Shown piece by piece: positions 26,630 through 32,397 of a stretch of 32,397 nucleotides of DNA. Position 1 is the stretch's first letter; each line of letters starts with the position of its first letter. This stretch comes from Clostridiales bacterium (GTDB lineage: Bacteria; Bacillota; Clostridia; Lachnospirales; Anaerotignaceae). The stretch spans positions 1 to 32,397 of the forward strand of contig JAHZAW010000058.1 in the NCBI GenBank assembly GCA_019423725.1. The letters run 5' to 3'. The notes beneath the pieces were generated by a model. That model saw only the letters and a program-made list of their open reading frames with translations. It was not told the origin of the DNA and ran no database searches. Made by a program: the position numbers and the translations under genes.

Positions 26630-26707
26630 ATGAAAAATTTCCGAATGTGCATGTATGTGAATATTAATAGAACAATTCATATACAGTGTCATTGCGTTCG
26701 GAAATAG
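26630..26707 (+). CDS. Putative 25-residue Cys/Met leader peptide of metY-metA
   Basis: This is a short ORF with an excellent AAAGGAG site (26615-26621) 8 bases before its ATG, starting about 35 bases into the predicted transcript. It encodes 25 residues with Cys at 7, 20 and 22 and Met at 1, 6 and 8, a high share of sulfur amino acids. MCM occupies 6-8 and CHC 20-22. A strong terminator lies 57 bases beyond its stop and metY 127 bases beyond. The composition matches the product of the downstream pathway, as in classical ribosome-mediated attenuation. It is not a membrane protein. It could be a chance ORF inside a structured RNA, but the ribosome site argues against that. Confidence 0.6.
   Translation: MKNFRMCMYVNINRTIHIQCHCVRK
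26637..26705 (+). promoter_or_regulatory. Leader hairpin spanning the leader ORF
   Basis: The transcript can fold into a long hairpin that contains nearly all of the leader ORF. The outer arms are ATTTCCGAA (26637-26645) and TTCGGAAAT (26697-26705), perfectly paired. The inner arms are TATGTGAAT (26654-26662) and ATTCATATA (26675-26683) with one G-U pair. A translating ribosome would open it, so stalling position could change downstream folding. I find no T-box or S-box motif here. Confidence 0.55.
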
Positions 26708-26764
26708 TAGGTCTGTGTCGTACTATATATTTTTTAGTTAAACAGAATTATATTATTTGATATT

Positions 26765-26795
26765 AAGGCAGTGTCTGTATAGACACTGCCTTTTT
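26765..26795 (+). terminator. Strong terminator between leader ORF and metY (attenuator)
   Basis: The perfect 12-bp stem AAGGCAGTGTCT / AGACACTGCCTT with a GTAT tetraloop is followed by an uninterrupted T tract. It is upstream of metY and downstream of the only clear promoter, so it must be conditional if metY is expressed from that promoter. Confidence 0.9.
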
Positions 26796-26834
26796 ATATT
26801 CTTTTTTAAATTTTAAATTGGAGAGGAGAATTTT

Positions 26835-28109
26835 ATGAGCAGTTATAAACTCGGAACAAAATGTATACAGTCAGGATATGAGCCCAAAAATGGAGAACCC
26901 AGGGTGCTTCCAATATATCAGAGCACTACCTACGCCTATGATTCAGCGGACACCCTTGGAGATCTCTTTGACCTAAAATGTGACGGCCACATGTACTCAA
27001 GGATATCAAATCCTACGGTTGCCTGTGTGGAAGCTAAGATAGCTGACCTTGAAGGCGGAGTTGGGGCACTTTGTACATCATCAGGACAGGCAGCATCACT
27101 GCTTTCAATATTCAACATCTGCCAGGAAGGCCAGAATTTCCTTGCTTCATCGACTATATATGGCGGTACAGTAAATCTTTTTGCGGTGACAATGAAAAGA
27201 ATGGGCATAGAGGTGAGGTTTTTTACTCCAGAGATGAGTGATGAAGAGGTTGAAGGACTTATAGACGAGAACACAAGGCTTATATTTGGTGAGACCCTCG
27301 CTAATCCGGCTCTTGTAGTTTTTGATATTGAGAGGTACGCGGCCATTGCCCATAAGAACAGAATACCTCTTGTAATAGATAATACATTTGCGACACCCAT
27401 ATACTGCAGGCCATTTGAGTTTGGTTGTGATATAGTCATACATTCAACGACGAAATATATGGACGGACATGCAGCTGTGGTCGGCGGGGTTATCGTTGAC
27501 AGTGGAAAGTTTGATTGGGAAGCATCCGGAAAATTCCCAGAACTTACAGAGCCGGATGAGTCCTATCACGGAGTAGTGTATACAAAAGAATTTAAGAAAG
27601 CGGCATATATAACCAAGGCAAGGGTACAGCTGATGAGAGACTTTGGTTCAACACCTCAGCCTATTGCGGCATACATACTCAATCTTGGTCTTGAGACCCT
27701 TGCCCTCAGGATGGAAAGACATTTTTCAAACGCCCTTAAGACAGCTGAATTTTTAAAGAACAATGAAAAAATAGCCTGGGTAAATTATCCGTTTTTACAG
27801 GATTCTGACCAATATGAGATGGCTAAAAAATATCTTTCAGGCGGATGCGGTGTTATATCCTTTGGGATAAAGGGAGGCAGAGAAGCAGCTGTAAAATTCA
27901 TGGACTCTCTTAAACTTATAAGGATAGTGGTACATGTTGCAGATTCAAGGACAAGCGTTCTTCACCCTGCCAGCACTACCCATAGGCAGCTCAATGCAAA
28001 GCAGCTTGAAGATGCGGGAATTGGGGAGGATCTTATAAGGCTTTCAGTTGGAACAGAAGACATCGACGACATAATAAAGGACATCAATGATGCTCTTGAA
28101 AATATTTAA
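26835..28109 (+). CDS. metY: O-acetylhomoserine sulfhydrylase (aminocarboxypropyltransferase)
   Basis: This 424-residue PLP enzyme of the Cys/Met metabolism family makes homocysteine from O-acetylhomoserine and sulfide. Visible are RVLPIYQSTTYAYDSAD (23-39), YSRISNPTVACVEAKIADLE (54-73), SSGQAASLLSIFNI, VIDNTFATPIYCRPFEFGCD and the PLP-binding Lys207 in IHSTTKYMDGH. RIVVHVADSRTSVLHPASTTH near the C terminus is typical of MetY, and the length fits MetY better than the roughly 380-residue MetB/MetC. GAGAGGAG sits 6 bases before the ATG. It lies behind the leader attenuator and 18 bases before metA. Together they form a direct-sulfhydrylation route to methionine. Confidence 0.94.
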   Translation: MSSYKLGTKCIQSGYEPKNGEPRVLPIYQSTTYAYDSADTLGDLFDLKCDGHMYSRISNPTVACVEAKIADLEGGVGALCTSSGQAASLLSIFNICQEGQNFLASSTIYGGTVNLFAVTMKRMGIEVRFFTPEMSDEEVEGLIDENTRLIFGETLANPALVVFDIERYAAIAHKNRIPLVIDNTFATPIYCRPFEFGCDIVIHSTTKYMDGHAAVVGGVIVDSGKFDWEASGKFPELTEPDESYHGVVYTKEFKKAAYITKARVQLMRDFGSTPQPIAAYILNLGLETLALRMERHFSNALKTAEFLKNNEKIAWVNYPFLQDSDQYEMAKKYLSGGCGVISFGIKGGREAAVKFMDSLKLIRIVVHVADSRTSVLHPASTTHRQLNAKQLEDAGIGEDLIRLSVGTEDIDDIIKDINDALENI

Positions 28110-28127
28110 CAGAGGGGAGGGGATAAC

Positions 28128-29048
28128 ATGCCGATAAAAATACCTAACAATCTTCCGGCAGCGGACACATTAAGGGAGGAAAACATATTTGTTATGACAG
28201 AAACACGAGCCATATCTCAGGACATAAGACCTTTAAAAATATTGTTTTTGAACCTTATGCCTACAAAAATAGCAACTGAAACTCAGTTTTGCAGGCTGTT
28301 CAGCAATACACCGATACAGATAGAGCTTGAGCTTATACATACGGCCTCGCATGAATCGAAAAATATTTCTGCCGAACATATACTTTCGTTTTATAAGACA
28401 TTTGACGACATAAGGGAAAATAATTACGATGGGATGATAATAACAGGAGCTCCTGTAGAGCTTATGGACTTTGAAGAAGTGGAGTACTGGAATGAGATAA
28501 AGGAGATATTGGAGTGGACCAAAAGCCATGTTACAAGTACGGTACATGTTTGCTGGGGAGCACAGGCAGCCCTTTATTATCACTATGGCATAAATAAAGT
28601 GAGACTTCCTCAAAAACTTTCCGGAGTGTATCTTCATAAAAAAGAGGATACAAAGAATGAGCTCTTGAGGGGGATGGATGACGAATTTTATATCCCTCAT
28701 TCAAGAAATACAACAGTTCTGAAGGAAGATATTGAAAGAACAGGGGGCATTGATATACTCGCAGAAAGCGATGAAGCCGGAGTATTTGCCCTCGAAGCCG
28801 GTGATGGAAAACAGATATTTTTGATGGGACATCCTGAATATGATACAGAGACACTTAATAATGAGTTTTTGAGGGATTTAAAAGCCGGATTAAATCCTGA
28901 AATACCGGCTAATTACTATCCCGATAATGATTATCACAAAAAGCCTATAAATAAATGGAGAAGCCAGGCAAGTCTTATATACATTAACTGGATAAACCAT
29001 GTATACCAGGTTACACCCTATGATCTGAATGAAATAGGAAAATGCTGA
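28128..29048 (+). CDS. metA: Homoserine O-acetyltransferase (MetA family)
   Basis: This 306-residue acyltransferase activates homoserine for methionine synthesis. It has the usual MetA pattern: MPIKIPNNLPAADTLREENI at the start, LKILFLNLMPTKIATETQF (36-54), nucleophile Cys142 in VHVCWGAQAALYYHYG, and a His in LMGHPEYDTETL. Residue 111 is Glu, in ITGAPVELMDFEEVEYW. In this family Glu111 goes with acetyl-CoA and Gly111 with succinyl-CoA, so the product should be O-acetylhomoserine, which is the substrate of the upstream sulfhydrylase. It is the second gene of the metY-metA operon, with an AGGGGAGG-type site directly after metY. Many databases would name it succinyltransferase. Confidence 0.94.
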   Translation: MPIKIPNNLPAADTLREENIFVMTETRAISQDIRPLKILFLNLMPTKIATETQFCRLFSNTPIQIELELIHTASHESKNISAEHILSFYKTFDDIRENNYDGMIITGAPVELMDFEEVEYWNEIKEILEWTKSHVTSTVHVCWGAQAALYYHYGINKVRLPQKLSGVYLHKKEDTKNELLRGMDDEFYIPHSRNTTVLKEDIERTGGIDILAESDEAGVFALEAGDGKQIFLMGHPEYDTETLNNEFLRDLKAGLNPEIPANYYPDNDYHKKPINKWRSQASLIYINWINHVYQVTPYDLNEIGKC

Positions 29049-29092
29049 CCGGCATAGGATCGAACTTATTTATTATTTTAATTATTATTTAA

Positions 29093-29113
29093 GCCGGCCA
29101 TATTAAGGCCGGC
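29093..29113. terminator. GC-rich hairpin between convergent metA and AraC genes
   Basis: The perfect 7-bp stem GCCGGCC / GGCCGGC encloses a 7-base loop. It lies 45 bases after metA and just beyond the AraC stop. Neither strand has a long T tract, so termination may be weak. Confidence 0.5.
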
Positions 29114-29116
29114 TAT

Positions 29117-30001
29117 TCAACTGCTGCTTTTGGATGATCTTCTGTAAGAAAGAGGGGTTACACCCGTTTTGTTTTTAAATTTTTCTATATAATAGCTAGT
29201 GCTTCCAAAGCCGTATTCGTAAGCTATCTGGCTTATGGACATATCCGGTCTGTTAATCAGCGGCTGGGTGCTCTGCATCAGCCTGTAGTCATTTATATAT
29301 TCAAATATGGTTCTGTTCATTTTCTTTTTGAAATATCTGCAGCATTCGCTTGGGCATAGATGTACTTCATTTGAAAGTTCAGCCAGGGATATTTTTTCAC
29401 TGTAATGGTCATGGATATATTTTAATATTTGTTTCAAACGGATATATGCCTCATTTTCAACGGCTGGCTGTGAAGATATCCTGTTTTGGAGCAGTTCCTT
29501 CCAGCAGAGGATAAGCAGGGCAGAGGTCTCCATTTCATAGCCAAAGGATTTTTTCTTATTAATATCATAAATTTTTCGGAGCCATTCAAGCATCTGGCCG
29601 CCATCTTCAAATACTTCATATAACATAGAAGGATCATCTATAAAGGGCAGTATATATTTTTTCTCCATTATGCTTCCGTTAAAGCCGCCTATAAGTGAAG
29701 GTGAAGCATCAATACACACATACGCGGCATCATCAGTCAGAGGCCTGGAAGTATGCATTATACCGCTGTTTATAAAAATAACACTATCTTTTTCAAGAAT
29801 GGCCGAGAAGGAATTTACGGTAAACTGCACCCTGCCTGATGTTATGAAGCAGAACTGAAGCTCACTGTGCCAGTGCCAGTCAACAAAGCCAAGAATATTT
29901 TTTTTAAGCACGGTCTCATATATGGCTATTGGAAATTCATCTGTTCCATGGGAGGTAGTCTCCATTTTGTTTTCATTTATGTTTATATTATATACCTGCA
30001 A
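29117..30001 (-). CDS. AraC-family transcriptional regulator with cupin domain
   Basis: This regulator of 294 residues has an N-terminal cupin-type sensor (about 25-105, with GFVDWHWHSELQFCFITSGR) and a C-terminal double helix-turn-helix (about 185-290). The latter includes ISLAELSNEVHLCPSECCRYFKK in shorter pieces and ISQIAYEYGFGSTSYYIEKF followed by GVTPLSYRR. The frame opens with a GTG at 30010 that lies inside the GAGGTG ribosome site. The TTG at 30001, 6 bases beyond it, is therefore the likely start. It is transcribed away from the M20-family hydrolase gene across about 90 bases and may control it. The ligand is unknown; the family often senses sugars or other small molecules. Confidence 0.9.
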   Translation of the reverse strand: MQVYNININENKMETTSHGTDEFPIAIYETVLKKNILGFVDWHWHSELQFCFITSGRVQFTVNSFSAILEKDSVIFINSGIMHTSRPLTDDAAYVCIDASPSLIGGFNGSIMEKKYILPFIDDPSMLYEVFEDGGQMLEWLRKIYDINKKKSFGYEMETSALLILCWKELLQNRISSQPAVENEAYIRLKQILKYIHDHYSEKISLAELSNEVHLCPSECCRYFKKKMNRTIFEYINDYRLMQSTQPLINRPDMSISQIAYEYGFGSTSYYIEKFKNKTGVTPLSYRRSSKSSS

Positions 30002-30094
30002 AGAAAACACCTCAAAATAATTATATTTTATGCTTATATTATTATATTTTTATGATAAAAAATCAATATAATCTTATATAAAGGAGGTTTTATT

Positions 30095-31252
30095 ATGGAT
30101 ATGACTAATTATGAAGATAAATTGATAGCCTTTGCACAGGAGGCCGTAAGAACAAGAAGCTACTCAGATGAGGAAGGCGCTTTTGCTGAACTTATAAAGA
30201 AGACCATGGAAGAACTCAACTATGATGAAGTTTTGATAGATTCCGTTGGCAATGTTGTAGGCAGGATAGGAAATGGAAAAAAGATAATACACTTTGACAG
30301 CCATATGGATACTGTAAAGGTAAATGATGCTGATCTTTGGCAGGTACCGCCGTTCTCAGGTGAAATAAAGGATGGAGCACTCTGGGGAAGAGGTTCTGTT
30401 GATATGAAATCAGCCCTTTGTGCATCAGTTTATGCGGCTGCATTAGCCAGGGATAAGGGATATACTGAAGGAAAAACCATATATGTAACAGGTACCGTAT
30501 GTGAGGAATACTGCGATGGAGAAAATCTTAAACATTTCTATAAGGAATTTAATATTAAGCCGGATTACTGCATCATATGTGAACCCTGCGACAATACCAT
30601 TACCCTTGGACATAAGGGAAAAGCACAGATAAGGATAATAACAAACGGAATATCTGCCCACGGTTCAGCACCGGAAAAGGGTAAAAACGCAGTTTATGAG
30701 ATGGCTGAGATCATACAGAGAGTCGATGAACTCAATAAAAAATTGTCAGCTGAAGGTGACGTTCACGGAACCATAGTATTATCAGATATAAGCTGTGTAA
30801 GCGCTTCTCTTAATGCTGTTCCCAGTGAGTGCAGCATATATCTGGATAGAAGACTTGTCCTTGGTGAGACCCTTGATAAGGTAAAAAAAGAAATGGATGA
30901 ACTTATTAAAGGAAAGGATGCCAGATGGAAAGTTGGAACCCTTTACCATACTACATGGAATGGAGGAAAGCTCGTATATGAGCCCATGCATGACCCTTGG
31001 AAGATAGATGAGGACGCTCCTCTTACACAGGCGCTTAAAGATGCCTATAAGACCATATATGGAAGCTATCCTGATAAATATGATTTCTGGGATTTTGGAA
31101 CAAATGCCATCACTCCCGTTGCCATGGGTGTACCAACCATAGGTTTTGGACCTGGTGAATATAAGCTTGCCCATATGAGGGACGAACACTGTGAGGTTAA
31201 AAAAATTAAGGAAGCAATGGCTGTTTATACCGAATTAATCAATAATTTGTGA
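30095..31252 (+). CDS. M20-family metallohydrolase, YgeY-like
   Basis: A 385-residue zinc-dependent amidohydrolase/peptidase of the M20 family, most like YgeY. Metal-site residues are visible: His70 and Asp72 in FDSHMDTV, Asp103 in RGSVDMKSA, general base Glu137 with Glu138 in TVCEEYCDG, and a Glu in CIICEP near 168. NGISAHGSAPEKGKNAVYEM belongs to the lid/dimerisation domain and GFGPGEYKLAHMRDEHC carries the last metal His. YgeY-type proteins are often linked to selenium-dependent purine or amino acid catabolism genes; none are nearby here. Family members hydrolyse N-acyl or carbamoyl amino acids and small peptides. AAGGAGG lies 7 bases before the ATG. The AraC gene is divergent, with only TATAAT at 30067-30072 as a candidate -10 between them. 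Confidence 0.87.
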   Translation: MDMTNYEDKLIAFAQEAVRTRSYSDEEGAFAELIKKTMEELNYDEVLIDSVGNVVGRIGNGKKIIHFDSHMDTVKVNDADLWQVPPFSGEIKDGALWGRGSVDMKSALCASVYAAALARDKGYTEGKTIYVTGTVCEEYCDGENLKHFYKEFNIKPDYCIICEPCDNTITLGHKGKAQIRIITNGISAHGSAPEKGKNAVYEMAEIIQRVDELNKKLSAEGDVHGTIVLSDISCVSASLNAVPSECSIYLDRRLVLGETLDKVKKEMDELIKGKDARWKVGTLYHTTWNGGKLVYEPMHDPWKIDEDAPLTQALKDAYKTIYGSYPDKYDFWDFGTNAITPVAMGVPTIGFGPGEYKLAHMRDEHCEVKKIKEAMAVYTELINNL

Positions 31253-31272
31253 TATGTAATTTTAATTTTTTC

Positions 31273-31301
31273 TTGAACTCCGGCCCGAAAAATGATAAAA
31301 T
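31273..31301 (+). promoter_or_regulatory. Promoter of the YebC-family gene
   Basis: TTGAAC (31273-31278) and TAAAAT (31296-31301) are separated by 17 bases. A GGGGG site at 31323-31327 lies before the ATG at 31337. Confidence 0.7.
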
Positions 31302-31336
31302 ATTTTGTAATTTAAAATTTCTAGGGGGTAACTTTA

Positions 31337-32065
31337 ATGTCCGGACATTCAAAGTTTGCTAATATTAAGCATAAAAAAGAAAAAAATGATGCGGCTAAAG
31401 GTAAAGTATTTACCATGATCGGCCGTGAGATCGCAGTTGCTGTTAAGGCAGGCGGTCCCGATCCTAATAACAACGGAAAACTCCGTGAGGTTATTGCTAA
31501 AGCAAAGGCAAATAATATGCCTAATGATACAATTGAAAGAAGTATTAAGAAAGCTGCCGGCGGCGGGGATGGAGTAACATATGAATCAATAACATATGAA
31601 GGATACGGCCCCAACGGCGTTGCTGTTATCGTTGAAGTTCTTACAGATAACAGAAACAGAGCTGCTGCAAATGTAAGAAACGCATTTACAAAGGGCGGCG
31701 GAAACATGGGTACTTCAGGATGCGTATCATTTATGTTCGATGAAAAGGGTCTTATCGTTATTGATAAGGAAGAAGTTGAAATGGATGAGGACGAGCTTAT
31801 GATGCTCGTTGTTGAAGCAGGAGCTGAAGATTTCGGAGTTGAAGAGGACAGCTATGAAATAACAACAGCACCTGATGATTTTGAGGCAGTCAGAGAGGCT
31901 GTTGAAAATGCTGGAATACCTATGGTAAGTGCTGAAATAACAATGATCCCTCAGACATATACAGTCCTTAATAATGAAGAGGATATCAAAAAGATGAATA
32001 AGCTTCTTGATATGCTTGATGATGACGATGACGTCAAGAACGTGTACAATAACTGGGATGAGTGA
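31337..32065 (+). CDS. yebC: YebC/PmpR family protein
   Basis: A 242-residue cytoplasmic protein with the family's hallmark start MSGHSKFANIKHKKEKNDAA (1-20), then KVFTMIGREIAVAVKAGG, NNMPNDTIERSIKKA and YEGYGPNGVAVIVEVLTDNR. The acidic C-terminal domain has GAEDFGVEEDSYEITT and MIPQTYTVL. Family members have been described both as DNA-binding regulators and as factors that help ribosomes through difficult sequences such as proline runs. The usual Trp of the fourth family position (HSKWxNI) is Phe here. It is a single-gene unit with its own promoter, followed by a bulged terminator. Confidence 0.95.
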   Translation: MSGHSKFANIKHKKEKNDAAKGKVFTMIGREIAVAVKAGGPDPNNNGKLREVIAKAKANNMPNDTIERSIKKAAGGGDGVTYESITYEGYGPNGVAVIVEVLTDNRNRAAANVRNAFTKGGGNMGTSGCVSFMFDEKGLIVIDKEEVEMDEDELMMLVVEAGAEDFGVEEDSYEITTAPDDFEAVREAVENAGIPMVSAEITMIPQTYTVLNNEEDIKKMNKLLDMLDDDDDVKNVYNNWDE

Positions 32066-32070
32066 TCAAA

Positions 32071-32171
32071 ATAGATGACATAGCCGCAAAGCCAGTAAAA
32101 TCAAGGCTTCCAGCGGTTTTTGAGGGCGGTTTTCAAAGCCCCAAAAATTCGAATTTTATAGATGACATAGC
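32071..32171. repeat. 14-base direct repeat after yebC
   Basis: ATAGATGACATAGC occurs at 32071-32084 and again at 32158-32171, flanking 73 bases that include the yebC terminator and a perfect 14-base palindrome AAAATTCGAATTTT (32144-32157). No ORF lies between. It may be the scar of a small insertion or a duplicated control element. Confidence 0.5.
32082..32121 (+). terminator. Bulged intrinsic terminator of yebC
   Basis: The outer stem AGCCGC / GCGGTT and inner stem AAGCC / GGCTT are separated by a small internal loop and followed by T. It begins 17 bases after the yebC stop. Confidence 0.65.
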
Positions 32172-32198
32172 GTTTTTGGAGTCAAAAAACGATTTTCG

Positions 32199-32232
32199 GG
32201 CAGTGAGATGAAAAGAAATCTCACTGCCTTTT
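32199..32232 (+). terminator. Second intrinsic terminator
   Basis: The perfect 11-bp stem GGCAGTGAGAT / ATCTCACTGCC with an 8-base loop is followed by TTTTT. It is stronger than the first and would catch read-through from yebC or end a short transcript starting after 32121. Confidence 0.88.
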
Positions 32233-32397
32233 TCAATTTTCAGAACTTAACAAAAAAGCGATTTTCAAAATTACAATCCTTTTTTGAAAAAAATTTAAAA
32301 AAGTTTTTGAAAAGTGTGAAAATTATGATGAAAAATGTTGAAAAAGTATAAAAAATAAATTTGTATAATCAAACTGAATATTAAACGATGGAAAAGA
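32233..32397. other. AT-rich tail without a recognisable gene
   Basis: The region is poly-A/T-rich and has no ORF of note. TATAAT at 32364-32369 may be the -10 of a promoter for a gene beyond the window. The nearest -35-like TTGAAA (32338-32343) is 20 bases away, which is too far for a normal promoter. Confidence 0.4.

Noticed and set aside
26596..26834. T-box or SAM riboswitch before metY
   Set aside because: I could find neither the T-box antiterminator sequence nor an S-box core, and a ribosome site plus Cys/Met ORF explains the layout better. A covariance search would be decisive.
32338..32369. Promoter at the right end of the window
   Set aside because: The -10 is good but the only -35-like sequence is 20 bases away, and the gene it would serve is not visible.

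Overview
The window is AT-rich chromosomal DNA from an anaerobic, low-GC Firmicute. I infer the class Clostridia and probably Lachnospiraceae. The grounds are a single-chain pyruvate:ferredoxin oxidoreductase, an adjacent dnaE-pfk gene pair, a divergent topoisomerase IV-like pair, strong AGGAGG-type ribosome binding sites, frequent ATA and AGA codons, and many T-tailed intrinsic terminators. I see no rRNA, tRNA, CRISPR array, insertion sequence or phage gene. The content is mainly core metabolism and housekeeping.

Layout. Positions 1-2675 hold a phosphate-type sensing operon: the 3' end of a Na/Pi cotransporter with a PhoU-like domain, an OmpR/PhoB-type response regulator and a PhoR-type histidine kinase. 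From 2745 to 6294 a LysR regulator faces away from a CaiB/BaiF-type CoA-transferase and an acyl-CoA dehydrogenase. Positions 6534-10784 (minus strand) encode a type IIA topoisomerase, ParE-like then ParC-like in order of transcription. A DUF362/ferredoxin protein lies at 11007-12113 behind a near-consensus promoter. Two secreted proteins of unknown function (12163-13987, minus) come next, then the large pyruvate:ferredoxin oxidoreductase gene (14239-17769, minus). About 820 bases of control region separate it from dnaE.

Positions 18592-23049 are dnaE plus a 6-phosphofructokinase-family gene, followed by an AEC permease (23251-24189) and an aconitase-family hydratase (24255-26546). Positions 26561-29048 form a methionine biosynthesis unit: promoter, a short Cys/Met-containing leader ORF, a strong terminator, metY (O-acetylhomoserine sulfhydrylase) and metA (homoserine O-acetyltransferase). 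A divergent AraC regulator and M20/YgeY-type hydrolase (29117-31252) follow. A YebC-family protein (31337-32065) and a 332-base tail with two terminators and a short direct repeat close the window.

MetA and MetY fit together: MetA carries Glu at position 111, the residue associated with acetyl-CoA use, so it should make the O-acetylhomoserine that MetY consumes. The points I consider most worth checking are: (1) the apparent leader-peptide attenuator before metY-metA, an unusual arrangement for Firmicutes, where T-boxes and S-boxes usually do this job; (2) the phosphofructokinase at the usual dnaE-linked site, whose catalytic loop reads PGPIDLA where PGTIDND is typical; (3) two identical GntR/FadR-type operator-like motifs upstream of the pyruvate:ferredoxin oxidoreductase promoter; and (4) a topoisomerase A subunit with Ala in place of the quinolone-contacting Ser. 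No wholly new multi-gene system is evident.
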